NCBI RefSeq assembly: GCF_018403185.1
Contig: NZ_BOSE01000005.1
Location: 1-64,000 of the forward strand
From: Paenibacillus montaniterrae
Lineage (GTDB): Bacteria > Bacillota > Bacilli > Paenibacillales > Paenibacillaceae
Direction: 5' to 3'
Length of the DNA: 64,000 nt
This document shows positions 8,531 through 17,160 of this stretch, piece after piece. How positions within the stretch are numbered: position 1 is the stretch's first letter; each line of letters starts with the position of its first letter. Below the pieces are notes generated by a model. The model did no database searches, had not been told where the DNA came from, and saw nothing but the letters and a program-made list of their open reading frames with translations. Position numbers and translations under genes: made by a program.

Positions 8531-8580
8531 GAGGGATTGTCCAGAAAGTCAGTACAAACTGACAATTTGAACAATCCCTC
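8531..8580. terminator. long hairpin terminator, repeat family C
   Basis: GAGGGATTGT (8531-8540) pairs with ACAATCCCTC (8571-8580), with an inner GTCAGT/ACTGAC stem. It lies between convergent nadK and yutD. A close relative sits at 22886-22932 with the same TTGTCCAGAAAG and ACTGACAATTTG cores, so this is a repeated terminator cassette. Confidence 0.75.
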
Positions 8581-8598
8581 TTCTTATATAGATTCAGG

Positions 8599-9318
8599 CT
8601 AGGATTTGCTTCCAGAGCTCATTTGCTCGGATTGATTCTTGTTTGCCTTTGCTTTTTTATCCTGATAACGATTGCCTTTACGGTAAAAATGATCTTTCCG
8701 CTTCGACTTGCCTTCCTTCTTATTGTCCTGCTTTCCTTCAGCAGCGGCATTATCGAGCTGGGATGTCTGCTGCTTGGCGGCGTTTTGCTTCTGACCATTG
8801 CGCTGACGCTGCTTCTCATTGCCAGCATCCTGTGCTTGATCGTTTTGCTTGTCACGTTGACCAGACCGCTTGCCGCGCGAGGAACTATCCTTTTGATTAG
8901 AAGCCGGAGCTTCTTCAGCTGCGCTAGCCGAAGCTGCTGATTTCGTTTTCGCTTCCTTAACTGCAGGCACAGGAATCGTTCTTGTATACTCAACTTCCTC
9001 TATATAAATGTCATCATCGCTTAGCTCAACGCTTTCATTGCCCTGCTTTTTTTCCAGCAAAAAATAAGCACACCCGAAATTGCAATACTCATTAATATAG
9101 TCGGTTATATAGGAGAAGGTTGAATCCTTCGTAGCCTTTTGATGGCCATCCTTGAAAAAGCCTTTCAAGCGAAGCTGATTGTAGCCCCAATCTCCTACAA
9201 TATAATCATAACGCTCTAATACTTCACTGTATCGATTGCGAAAGGCTTCTACATTCCAGCCATTTCGATTTTCAATAATTAATTCATAGGTATTACCCGC
9301 AATATGAATTAATGCCAT
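8599..9318 (-). CDS. yutD: YutD family protein with long charged tail
   Basis: The first 100 or so residues match YutD (DUF1027), including YELIIENRNGWNVEAFRNRY and YIVGDWGYNQLRLKGFF, plus FGCAYFLLEKK. The function is unknown. After residue 125 comes a tail of over 100 residues rich in Lys, Gln, Asn and Ala, ending in KRKDHFYRKGNRYQDKKAKA. This makes the protein about twice as long as Bacillus YutD. GAGGTG lies five bases before the chosen ATG. The gene starts 20 bp past the lipA stop on the same strand, as in the yut cluster of Bacillus. The basic tail could bind nucleic acid, which is inference only. Confidence 0.87.
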   Translation of the reverse strand: MALIHIAGNTYELIIENRNGWNVEAFRNRYSEVLERYDYIVGDWGYNQLRLKGFFKDGHQKATKDSTFSYITDYINEYCNFGCAYFLLEKKQGNESVELSDDDIYIEEVEYTRTIPVPAVKEAKTKSAASASAAEEAPASNQKDSSSRGKRSGQRDKQNDQAQDAGNEKQRQRNGQKQNAAKQQTSQLDNAAAEGKQDNKKEGKSKRKDHFYRKGNRYQDKKAKANKNQSEQMSSGSKS

Positions 9319-9338
9319 TACAGCACCTCTTCCCTGGC

Positions 9339-10304
9339 TTAGATCAACATACTGGAGCAAGCGCCAGTTGTAGGCGTTTCTGACTGTTCCGTTGCTTCCA
9401 GCGCTGATTTGCTTGAGGGATCAGCGGCGATAGAGGCATATGCGGAATCCGTTTGCTCATGCGCATGGTACGAGCTGCGAACAAGCGGGCCGGACTCAAC
9501 ATGTCTAAATCCACGCTTTAACCCTTCCTGCTTCAGCTGTGCAAATTCGTCAGGATGCACATAGCGTTCAATTGGCAAATGCTTCGGTGTTGGCTGCAAA
9601 TATTGACCTAGTGTCAGGATATTGCAATCAACCGCCCGCAAGTCATCCATCGCTTGCAAAATCTCATCCCATTGCTCGCCAACTCCAAGCATAATGCTTG
9701 ATTTGGTAGGAATTTTAGGCTTCATTTCTTTAGCGCGCTTCAGCAGCTCCAAAGAACGCTCATATTTCGCTTTGGCACGAACACGATCAGATAAGCGTCT
9801 AACCGTCTCAATGTTGTGGTTCAATATATCTGGATTAGCATCCATCACGATTTGAAGCGCATCCCAATTGCCCATAAAGTCAGGGATAAGCACTTCTACC
9901 CGACAAAACGGCAATCTTTTGCGAATCGCTTTAATAGTCGCAGCAAAAATCGAAGCTCCGCCATCTGAAAGATCATCGCGAGCAACGGAGGTTACGACAC
10001 AATGTCTCAAATCCATCTGCTCTGCTGCTTCAGCTACACGCTCCGGCTCCTGCAGGTCAAGCTCAGTAGGCATTCCTGTATTAACTGCACAAAAACGGCA
10101 AGCACGAGTACATATATCTCCCAGGATCATGAACGTAGCTGTACGATTGGACCAGCATTCATAAATATTGGGGCAGCGCGCTTCCTCACAAACCGTATGT
10201 AATGTCTTGGAACGCATCATATCTTTGATTTCGGAATAATTTCCATCAGTAGTTAATTTAATTCTAAGCCAGTCTGGCTTTTGCAATTTTTCACGTTGTT
10301 TCAT
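9339..10304 (-). CDS. lipA: lipoyl synthase
   Basis: This radical-SAM enzyme inserts two sulfurs into protein-bound octanoyl groups to make lipoyl cofactors. Both iron-sulfur clusters are visible: the auxiliary set Cys39, Cys44 and Cys50 ([12 protein letters not shown]) and the SAM set Cys65, Cys69 and Cys72 (CTRACRFC). The C-terminal RSSYHA motif carries the serine ligand. The 321-residue length includes a short Ser/Thr-rich extension. The ATG follows AGGTAC. It is transcribed towards yutD and is divergent from the lytH-like gene. Confidence 0.95.
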   Translation of the reverse strand: MKQREKLQKPDWLRIKLTTDGNYSEIKDMMRSKTLHTVCEEARCPNIYECWSNRTATFMILGDICTRACRFCAVNTGMPTELDLQEPERVAEAAEQMDLRHCVVTSVARDDLSDGGASIFAATIKAIRKRLPFCRVEVLIPDFMGNWDALQIVMDANPDILNHNIETVRRLSDRVRAKAKYERSLELLKRAKEMKPKIPTKSSIMLGVGEQWDEILQAMDDLRAVDCNILTLGQYLQPTPKHLPIERYVHPDEFAQLKQEGLKRGFRHVESGPLVRSSYHAHEQTDSAYASIAADPSSKSALEATEQSETPTTGACSSMLI

Positions 10305-10487
10305 TGACTGTACCTGCTTTCAATTACTTTTGTTTAGAAAGACATTGACTTTTAAGGTGGACATTGACCTTATTATAACATAAATTCTGAAAATAGAAGT
10401 GCCTAATGCGCGAGAAGAAGGCATAGTTGGATATTTTTCAGCAATCGGAGAACAATAAGCTTAATGCTTTGTGAAAGGATGGATTAC

Positions 10488-11504
10488 ATGACGAGGCTTC
10501 GTTCAATCATGCTTATTGTAATCATACTGCTTCCAAGCTATGCCTTTGCAGCTACAATTGCTCACGCCGAAGAAAAAAAGCAGCGCAGCGCCGAGGAAAT
10601 ATTCGCAACTAGATTCGAGCTATACAACAGTTTATCGGTCATGACTGAGCTTCCCTGGCAATGGATAGCCGCAATTGATCAATACGAGCGAACGTTGTCC
10701 AAGGCAAAGCCCAAAGCTCGCCCGCAGCTCGGAGAACTGACGGGAATATTTGTTGACGAAAGAAAATGGTCAGGTCCGCTTAATCCTGACACTGCCGATG
10801 AGCAGCCTGCATCAATTACACTTTTTAATGGAATTGGTCGTGACGGGGATGGCGACGGGTTGGCGAGTCGGAGCAATGATATTGATTTGCTAAGCTCGGT
10901 GCTTCATTTGGTTGGTCAACACGGACACAATAAAGACAATATTTTGATCGGCTTGTGGGATTACTATCAAAATGCGCGCGCAGTCAAGCGCATCGAGCAA
11001 TTCCATCAGCTATACGAGCATTACGGCAAGCTTGATCTATTCGAGCATGCCTTCCCACTGCCGCTTGGCTCAACTTATTCGTATCGCGATACTTGGGGGG
11101 CTCGGCGTGGCTGGGGCGGACGCCGTATTCATGAGGGAACTGATATTTTTGCCGGACATGGCACTCCGGTGCGCAGCACATGCTATGGCGTTATTGAGGT
11201 TAAAGGCTGGAACCGTTATGGCGGCTGGCGTGTCGGAATCCGTGATTTAAACAACCATTACCATTACTACGCCCATCTTTCTGGCTTTACGAAGGAGCTA
11301 CAATCCGGCCAAATCGTCGAGCCTGGTCAAGTAATTGGCTGGGTTGGCAGCTCGGGCTATGGCAAGCCAGGCACATCTGGTAAATTTCCGCCGCATTTGC
11401 ATTATGGCATGTATAGCGACCGCGGCTTGATCGAATGGGCATTTGATCCATATCCAAGCTTGAAGCGTTGGGAAAATGAAGAGCGCAGACGACTTCGCAA
11501 GTAG
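10488..11504 (+). CDS. M23 family peptidoglycan endopeptidase, LytH/YunA-like
   Basis: The 338-residue exported protein starts with a signal peptide (hydrophobic stretch ending near AFAATIAHA). The C-terminal M23 domain shows HEGTDIFAGHGTPV (zinc His and Asp), HYYAHL and PPHLHYG, all metal-binding motifs of LytM-type enzymes. Position next to lipA and yunB matches the Bacillus yunA/lytH locus, whose product is a sporulation L-Ala-D-Glu endopeptidase of the spore cortex. That role is inferred here from synteny and domain. The ATG at 10488 has AAAGGATGG at good spacing; the in-frame ATG at 10479 overlaps it. Confidence 0.82.
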   Translation: MTRLRSIMLIVIILLPSYAFAATIAHAEEKKQRSAEEIFATRFELYNSLSVMTELPWQWIAAIDQYERTLSKAKPKARPQLGELTGIFVDERKWSGPLNPDTADEQPASITLFNGIGRDGDGDGLASRSNDIDLLSSVLHLVGQHGHNKDNILIGLWDYYQNARAVKRIEQFHQLYEHYGKLDLFEHAFPLPLGSTYSYRDTWGARRGWGGRRIHEGTDIFAGHGTPVRSTCYGVIEVKGWNRYGGWRVGIRDLNNHYHYYAHLSGFTKELQSGQIVEPGQVIGWVGSSGYGKPGTSGKFPPHLHYGMYSDRGLIEWAFDPYPSLKRWENEERRRLRK

Positions 11505-11515
11505 CGATCGTCTAA

Positions 11516-11672
11516 GGCGTGTCTGAGAACTCCAAAGAACAGCTCATTTTGCCGAATTTTCGTTCCATGCAAGGCGCGTTTGGGAAGGCGTAGCGGGCCT
11601 CGGCCTGCGCAAACGAAACGAAGCAGGACGAAAGGCATGAAAGTGGCTACTGATCGGGTTTTCAGACGCGCC
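11516..11672. repeat. ~157 bp inverted-repeat element, family D
   Basis: GGCGTGTCTGAGAAC (11516-11530) and GTTTTCAGACGCGCC (11658-11672) form 15 bp imperfect terminal inverted repeats around about 125 bp that hold further pairing arms (CGCGTTTG/CAAACG, TTTCGT/ACGAAA). No coding frame lies inside. A short relative of the ends, CGTGTCTGAA/TTCAGACACG, forms a hairpin at 26745-26776. It could be a miniature element that also works as a terminator for the lytH-like gene. Confidence 0.65.
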
Positions 11673-11774
11673 CTGGCGCTCTTTTTGTTTGTATTCATTC
11701 TCAAAGCATAGATTGTCTCCAGTTGCTTTATACGAGATAGCTCTCTGAGGGCAATTGCCATTTGTTGTGCAGCC

Positions 11775-12851
11775 CTATGGCGTCATGAGCAAGCCCTTAC
11801 CTTCTTGCTGCTTCTCCAGCTCATTAAACCCCTCTTCAGTTCCATGAGCTTCTTCCTTCTGCTCGGCTGATCCACTTGAAACTCCCTGGCCTTGCTGAAG
11901 CGGCACCGAGATATTCGGCGCCTGTGGCGCTGATTCGCCGATAGGCTGGCCTTTGCTGTCATAATAGTACATCGGCACATCTCCTACAACGAGCAAATAC
12001 GAAATTGGAATTTCCGTTTCCACTATTTCAGGCTCCATATCAAATGGAATAATGATCGCAACCTCTGTAATGACTTTAATATATACCTCCACGAGCACCA
12101 TATTGATCGCCGCATTTTTTTCTCTAGTGTTTAGCTCGACCTTGACGGCGCCAAGCGGCTCAAAGGAAACGGGAATTTTAGGTCCATAAGTCGAAATGAT
12201 CGCACTGTCGAGTGCATGGCCTAACGGAATGCGCTCCGGCATATGCTGCAAATCGGTTAGCGTGCCCTGCACCGTTTCAATCGTTGAAGAGGTAATCCGC
12301 ATATGCTCATTGTAATTAAGCATAAAGCCGGATATTTTTCCATTGCTGTCCATTTTCCAGTCAATCAATGATTCTGAAGCAACACGCTGGGCAACCTGTT
12401 CGGTTACCGCACCATTAATAGCTTGTGTTGCTACCTGCTTGACACGAATTTTCGCTACATGCATAAGCGGCTCGCGAATGTTTTTCTCCACGAAAACAAA
12501 GGCCGGTATAATAATCGCCAGCAAGCCAATGAGAAAGAGGATGACGACTCGCTTCCAGACGCTGCGCTTGCCAGTATTTGCGGGCTTGCTCAAGCGGTTG
12601 AGCTTGAAGCCTTGAACGGCATCCTTTCGCTCTGTTGAAAAGGCTACTGCTGAGCGGTTTCGAATGGGTCGAGTTGTTTTTTTAGCTTTAAACATGCCGT
12701 AGCTAGGCTTGCTTTTCCGAACGAGCGGCTTCGGCTGCTCCAGCCATTTACGCTTTGCCCAGCCAGTAGAAAACGGTGTTGGGCGCTGCTCCCTCCCGTC
12801 AAGCCATTGACTAATATACCAGCTCAGTCCTCTACGCCCCCATCTAGCCAC
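11775..12851 (-). CDS. yunB: sporulation protein YunB
   Basis: The 358-residue protein has a cytoplasmic N-terminal region, one membrane anchor (VVILFLIGLLAIIIPAFVFV) and an extracytoplasmic YunB domain with IPLGHALDSAIISTYGPKIP and IPISYLLVVGDVP. YunB is a sigma E-dependent spore protein in Bacillus. I chose a GTG placed seven bases after GGAGGTG; a longer open frame runs on into a family B repeat and is not coding. The N-terminal 90 residues and a Glu/Gln-rich C-terminal tail make it longer than the Bacillus protein of about 250 residues. It converges on the lytH-like gene. Confidence 0.85.
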   Translation of the reverse strand: MARWGRRGLSWYISQWLDGREQRPTPFSTGWAKRKWLEQPKPLVRKSKPSYGMFKAKKTTRPIRNRSAVAFSTERKDAVQGFKLNRLSKPANTGKRSVWKRVVILFLIGLLAIIIPAFVFVEKNIREPLMHVAKIRVKQVATQAINGAVTEQVAQRVASESLIDWKMDSNGKISGFMLNYNEHMRITSSTIETVQGTLTDLQHMPERIPLGHALDSAIISTYGPKIPVSFEPLGAVKVELNTREKNAAINMVLVEVYIKVITEVAIIIPFDMEPEIVETEIPISYLLVVGDVPMYYYDSKGQPIGESAPQAPNISVPLQQGQGVSSGSAEQKEEAHGTEEGFNELEKQQEGKGLLMTP

Positions 12852-13002
12852 AGTCTCACCTCCTTCACCTTGTTTGGCTCTGCTTGCTTCTACTCTGATC
12901 TTTACGCAGGGCAAGCTATAACCGTTCTTAATAATACGTATGCTTGCCCAAGCCGAAAAAGACGAGCAGCTTGAACTTAGCGTCGATATGAACTTGCGTG
13001 AC

Positions 13003-13355
13003 CACCAAGAAGATGGCACGATACTAGAAGGCGAGGAGCGTAGCGTAGGCACTTGCTACGTGAGCACCGCAGCCTTCGGTAGCGTGACATATTCGCCGTC
13101 GAATCCACTACACCGCAATTACATCGTCATCAAAGTCGATCATTTTAAACTACCTCTTCCAATGAGGTTTAAAATGTTCGGCTTTCAGGACCAAGAAGAT
13201 GGCACGATACTAGAAGGCGAGGAGCGCAGCGTAGGCACTTGCTACGTGAGCACCGAAGCCTTCGGTAGCGTGACATATTCGCCGTCGAATCCACCACGAA
13301 GCAACACATCGTCATCAAAGTCGGACATTTTAAACTACCTCTACCTCAATAAAAA
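13003..13355. repeat. family B repeat array, two units
   Basis: Two type I cores lie at 13005-13190 and 13191-13345, with a period of 186 bp. Each has ACTAGAAGGC pairing with GCCTTCGGTAG around GCGTAGGC/GCTACG, then ATTCGCCGTCGAATCC and CATCGTCATCAAAGTC. Between the units, CATTTTAAAC pairs with GTTTAAAATG. The final unit lacks the right arm of that hairpin. A minus-strand terminator follows directly at 13358. The rest of the gap from 12852 to 13457 shows no gene. Confidence 0.88.
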
Positions 13356-13357
13356 AA

Positions 13358-13395
13358 GATGCAGGCTTTAGAGGTCCCCCCCAAAAACCTGCATC
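13358..13395 (-). terminator. rho-independent terminator
   Basis: GATGCAGG (13358-13365) pairs with CCTGCATC (13388-13395). On the minus strand seven T follow. It ends the sugar-phosphate isomerase transcript. Confidence 0.75.
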
Positions 13396-13457
13396 TTTGC
13401 CCTTCCTTTATTAATCCGCTCACACTTCAGTCACTAGAATTAATATCTACCACTCTG

Positions 13458-14297
13458 CTAAAGCAAGCTTTTCAAATACTCCATATGATGCTTCAGCGTC
13501 TCTTGCGTTGATTTTGACATGCTGAAATCCTCGATGCTGAGCCATCCGTCGTAGCCGATGGCATGCAGAGCTTCAATTACCTGCTTCCAGTCGGCCTGCC
13601 CTTCATCAATTGCACTCCATTGCACCTGCCAAGCAGGAGAGCCCTGCTCATTGTGACGAGGACGCGCGTTTTTAACATGCACATGCGCCAAATACTGGCC
13701 GAGAATTTCCAGGCCCATGCGATAGCTCTCATAGCCTTCATGCACCATATTGCCCGGATCGTAAATGATTCCGATATGTTCAGGATCAAAGCCCTCCACA
13801 AGTCGTCTAGCAGCGGAGGCGCTGCAGGCAATATTGCCGTGATGTGTTTCCACTGCACCTTTTACCCCATATTGCTTGCTCAGCTTCTCAACCTCGGCCA
13901 AATACTGTCTGCCTTCCTGCAAAGCCTGCCAATAGTTAGTATTCGCACGATAGCCTGGCACTGCAATTCTAATAGATGGCGCTTCCAAAATGACTGCTGC
14001 TTTCATCGCTCGTTCTGTTGCTTCAAGATCGCCTTCCGCAATGTAAGCAGCCAGATTAGGAACCTGCAAACGGTGCGCACGAGTTAGCTCGGCAACTGCC
14101 TGCAGTTGTTCATCCGAGCTGTTTGCTGGCACTGTGGATAAATTATTGCCCCAAAAGGATGGCGCTTCATTGGCACGTGCTGGATCAGGCGTCGTGAATC
14201 TCCACTCAACTCCGTCATAGCCTTCCTGCTGCAATAGCTGCACCGTTTGCTCCAGCGTACAGTCAGGCATCATAACGGTAAATACAGAAAATTTCAT
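13458..14297 (-). CDS. sugar phosphate isomerase/epimerase (AP endonuclease 2-like TIM barrel)
   Basis: The 279-residue protein has the xylose-isomerase-like barrel pattern: GYDGVEWRFTTPDP near residue 25, KGAVETHHGN near residue 151, GIIYDPGNMVHEGY near residue 180, HVHVKNARP and a C-terminal GYDGWLSIEDFS. The Glu, Asp and His residues at these strand ends are the usual metal ligands. Members isomerise or epimerise free or keto sugars. The substrate cannot be read from the sequence. AGGAGG precedes the chosen ATG. The gene stands alone with its own terminator. Confidence 0.85.
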   Translation of the reverse strand: MKFSVFTVMMPDCTLEQTVQLLQQEGYDGVEWRFTTPDPARANEAPSFWGNNLSTVPANSSDEQLQAVAELTRAHRLQVPNLAAYIAEGDLEATERAMKAAVILEAPSIRIAVPGYRANTNYWQALQEGRQYLAEVEKLSKQYGVKGAVETHHGNIACSASAARRLVEGFDPEHIGIIYDPGNMVHEGYESYRMGLEILGQYLAHVHVKNARPRHNEQGSPAWQVQWSAIDEGQADWKQVIEALHAIGYDGWLSIEDFSMSKSTQETLKHHMEYLKSLL

Positions 14298-14530
14298 CAG
14301 CTTTATCCTCCTGCAATCTTTATGGATTGTAGCAAAGCTTTGCGAGAAGACATGCACCGGAAGCTTTTGCTAGCTTCAGCTTAACATAAGCTGCTGGTGA
14401 ACCGCTTTTCTCATATTGTTCATATTTGCATGTTCATTGATTGTAATTGACGTTATAATACAAATAACAGCTAAGCCAGAACAATATTAACACAATTATT
14501 ATTCAACTATGATGGCTGGAAGGAGGCACT

Positions 14531-14743
14531 ATGTCTGTACTGCGCAAATTAAAAACGGATGCGGATTTTCAAGCCGCTGTCGATAAAGAAAGCTTGATTC
14601 GCGTATTTCTTCACAATCAAATCGTCGAGCATCGGGCAATCATTGTCCGCTTTGATGAGCAAAAAATTATTACACAAAGCAATATAAGCGATCTAATGTA
14701 CCATGATCGCAGCGAGTGCGAGTTCTTTCTGCTAAAATCGTAG
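14531..14743 (+). CDS. small conserved-looking protein of unknown function
   Basis: The product is 70 residues with a strong AAGGAGG ribosome site before its ATG. It has no signal peptide, membrane segment or Cys pairs. The middle part (FLHNQIVEHRAIIVRFDEQK) looks like a small beta-rich fold. I do not recognise a family. It converges on map and shares a terminator hairpin with it. Confidence 0.6.
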   Translation: MSVLRKLKTDADFQAAVDKESLIRVFLHNQIVEHRAIIVRFDEQKIITQSNISDLMYHDRSECEFFLLKS

Positions 14744-14769
14744 CCTAAGCCGCCAAATTATCGTAAAGA

Positions 14770-14807
14770 AATGCCTGACAGCGAAGCGTCTCCCGCTGCC
14801 AGGCATT
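14770..14807. terminator. bidirectional terminator
   Basis: AATGCCTG (14770-14777) pairs with CAGGCATT (14800-14807), with an inner GCG/CGC. It lies in the 69 bp gap between two convergent genes. Confidence 0.7.
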
Positions 14808-14812
14808 ATAAG

Positions 14813-15565
14813 CTAGGACTGATCTGTAATAAGCAAAGGACCGTCTGCTGTAATCGCAAGCGTATGCTCGTATTGCGCAGACAAGCTGCCATCAACTGTT
14901 CTTGCTGTCCAGCCGTCATCATCAAGCTTGGCATGATATTTGCCGACATTCAGCATCGGCTCGATTGTAATAACCATGCCTTCTTTCAAGCGCGTGCCGC
15001 GGCCAGCTGGTCCATAATGGGGAACCTGTGGCTCCTCATGCATTTTGGAGCCAATGCCATGTCCAACAAAATCGCGTACAACGGAAAAGCCTTCGGCTTC
15101 AGCATATTTTTGAATCGCATGAGAAATATCACCGATGCGATTGCCAATTACAGCTTGCTCAATTCCTTTATATAGCGACTCCTTAGTAACATCCAGCAGC
15201 TTTTGCGCCTGCGGCTCAAGTGTGCCCACCGCGTAGCTCCATGCTGAATCGGCAAGCCAGCCCTCCAAATTAACCACCATATCAATTGTTACGATATCGC
15301 CATCCTTAAGCACCATTTCCTTGCTCGGAAAGCCGTGGCATATAACATCATTGACTGAAGCGCATGTTGCAAACGGATAGCCATGATACCCTTTTTGCTC
15401 AGGTGTGGCTCCGTGATCGCGCATAAATTTCTCGGCAAAGGTATCGATTTCCATCGTCGTAATGCCTGGTTTAATCATTTTGGCGATCTCCTTATGACAA
15501 GCCGCCAAAATTTCACCAGCCTTTTTCATCTTCATAATCTCTTCCATCGTTTTGATGACGATCAT
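14813..15565 (-). CDS. map: methionine aminopeptidase, type I
   Basis: It removes the initiator methionine from nascent proteins. Metal ligands typical of the family are visible: the Asp of TIDMV and the Asp of GWLADSAW, His in GHGIGSKMHEEP, Glu in ITIEPML and Glu in QYEHTLAI. The 250-residue length is normal. The ADSAW-type second ligand region resembles the secondary Bacillus enzyme MapB/YflG rather than the one in the ribosomal operon, which fits this isolated location. I chose the ATG that gives the usual MIVIKT start. Confidence 0.92.
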   Translation of the reverse strand: MIVIKTMEEIMKMKKAGEILAACHKEIAKMIKPGITTMEIDTFAEKFMRDHGATPEQKGYHGYPFATCASVNDVICHGFPSKEMVLKDGDIVTIDMVVNLEGWLADSAWSYAVGTLEPQAQKLLDVTKESLYKGIEQAVIGNRIGDISHAIQKYAEAEGFSVVRDFVGHGIGSKMHEEPQVPHYGPAGRGTRLKEGMVITIEPMLNVGKYHAKLDDDGWTARTVDGSLSAQYEHTLAITADGPLLITDQS

Positions 15566-15672
15566 TCTGTATCCCACATTTCATTCATAATCTATGTTGA
15601 GCTTCCTTAATACTATACTATATCATATTTACGCATTCACTCGCACCCGGCAGTTCACTTCGCACTCACTGA

Positions 15673-16161
15673 CTACAAATTTTTTTGCATATAAGCAACA
15701 TCGAGAAAGCGGTCAAATTTGTAGGCGACCTCGGACAATATTCCTTTAAGCTGGTAGCCTTGACCTGCAAACAAGCGCATGCTGGCTTCATTCTCAGTGC
15801 ATATCACAGCAATTAGCGTATGAAAGCTTAGCTCAAGCGCACGAGCTTCAATAAATTGCAAAGCTTGTCTGCCGATGCCTTTCGCCTTATACTGCGGATG
15901 CAAATATATTGTAACCTCCGCTGTTCGCTGACAGCTATGCTTTTTAATAAATGGGCTTAGCAAAACATAGCCGACAATCTGATACTGATCCAGTATGACG
16001 TAAGTACAATAGCGCGCGTCATGATGCTGCGTCAGCTCCTTCATTTTTTCCAGGCTTGCAGGATCAAGATCAAAGGATACCGTGGTGTGCGCGACATATT
16101 CGTTGTAAATTTCTCGTACAGCCTGCAAATGCTTGGCTTCAAGCGGTATAAAGTTTATCAT
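15673..16161 (-). CDS. GNAT N-acetyltransferase, phosphinothricin-acetyltransferase-like
   Basis: The 162-residue protein shows YNEYVAHTTVSFDLDP near the N-terminus and the acetyl-CoA loop HPQYKAKGIGRQAL at about residues 92-105, followed by ICTENEASMRLFAGQGY. This layout is that of the PAT/YwnH-like branch, which acetylates small amines. The true substrate is unknown. TAGGAG precedes the ATG. It stands alone between map and a divergent membrane-protein gene. Confidence 0.83.
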   Translation of the reverse strand: MINFIPLEAKHLQAVREIYNEYVAHTTVSFDLDPASLEKMKELTQHHDARYCTYVILDQYQIVGYVLLSPFIKKHSCQRTAEVTIYLHPQYKAKGIGRQALQFIEARALELSFHTLIAVICTENEASMRLFAGQGYQLKGILSEVAYKFDRFLDVAYMQKNL

Positions 16162-16397
16162 GTAAAGCAGCTCCTATCCATATCTTGTGCAAAATGACGC
16201 GGTATAGCGCGCAACCGCCACAGGGAATTGTAATCATATGACGATACAAAAGGTTGACCGTTGCCACCATCATGCCGCATAATTGAAATAGTATTCGTTA
16301 ATAATGGGATTTTTTTCAAGGTACTGATGATCAGATTAGGTTATAATAAATGGTCAGTATCTACTGGAATACAATTATTCAACGGGAGCAAACAGAC

Positions 16398-17042
16398 GTG
16401 AAACGTAAACACATTGGACTTATGGTCGGTACTTTTTTTATTGTAGCTTTTATTGCTATTATAGTTGCCACAGCCTTAATCGTGCAAAAGGTAATTAAGG
16501 ATGAGCAGGATAAGGAATCCTATTATGCTGCACAATACGGGCTGAATAAAGAAGACACAAGTCAAGCGAATACACCGGTCAAATTTCCTTCTCAATCCTA
16601 TACTGCTGAACCAGACTCGCCGCAATTTAAAGCGATACAGCAAATTCGCGAATTGCATGCAGAGGCTGACTTCTTTCTGCTTGGCAGCAAGTTTTCCAAT
16701 TACAAGCAAGGAAGCGACGAAGGCTGGAGCGATATTTTGAAATCCGAGCTGCTTGACCCAGCGCCGTATAATCAAATTATCGAAGCGATGACTGAAGAAG
16801 AGGATATCGTCAAGGACATGAACAATTTGCTGGCGTTGCTTGACATTGCCGTTACGCAATATGAGCCTGATGCGCTGCGATTTATTCATCGTATATTGCA
16901 TGATCTTGACCTCTATGGCTATCCGGAGCAAGGAAAGGCTGCTTATGACTACTGGGGTGCAACCAATGCTGTTGCTTCCAGCAACCCGATGCAGCTTGAA
17001 GAAATCAATGCTTACATTGCGGAAAAGCAGAAAACGGAGTAG
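16398..17042 (+). CDS. membrane-anchored extracytoplasmic protein, unknown family
   Basis: The 214-residue product starts with KRKH and one hydrophobic anchor (IGLMVGTFFIVAFIAIIVAT). An acidic, helical extracytoplasmic domain of about 180 residues follows. I chose a GTG nine bases after GGGAG; an upstream in-frame ATG at 16350 has no ribosome site. I recognise no domain. Its neighbour metE converges on it across a strong shared terminator. Confidence 0.6.
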   Translation: MKRKHIGLMVGTFFIVAFIAIIVATALIVQKVIKDEQDKESYYAAQYGLNKEDTSQANTPVKFPSQSYTAEPDSPQFKAIQQIRELHAEADFFLLGSKFSNYKQGSDEGWSDILKSELLDPAPYNQIIEAMTEEEDIVKDMNNLLALLDIAVTQYEPDALRFIHRILHDLDLYGYPEQGKAAYDYWGATNAVASSNPMQLEEINAYIAEKQKTE

Positions 17043-17060
17043 CAACCAGCTTCACAATGA

Positions 17061-17120
17061 AAAAAGCTTGCGGGCAAGGCTAACAATCTTTACGGATTGA
17101 TGCCTGCTCGCAAGCTTTTT
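17061..17120. terminator. bidirectional terminator
   Basis: AAAAAGCTTGCG pairs with CGCAAGCTTTTT at the two ends of this interval, with an inner GGC/GCC. There are runs of five A and five T on either side, so it can stop both converging genes. Confidence 0.8.
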
Positions 17121-17160
17121 CATTGTTGGTTAGATAAAGCGGGTAACGAGTTTGTGTTAT

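Noticed and set aside
8623..8940. Hydrophobic plus-strand frame opposite the yutD tail
   Set aside because: It is the antisense of Lys/Gln/Asn-rich codons, which reads as Leu/Ile/Phe-rich. It lacks a ribosome site.
12852..13052. N-terminal extension of YunB
   Set aside because: The frame stays open upstream but enters the family B repeat. The GTG at 12851 has a strong ribosome site and fits the family better.
12940..13371. Open frame of over 140 codons on the plus strand across the repeats at 13 kb
   Set aside because: It runs through two family B units and repeats the same peptide twice. No ribosome site or domain is present; it is a by-product of the repeat.
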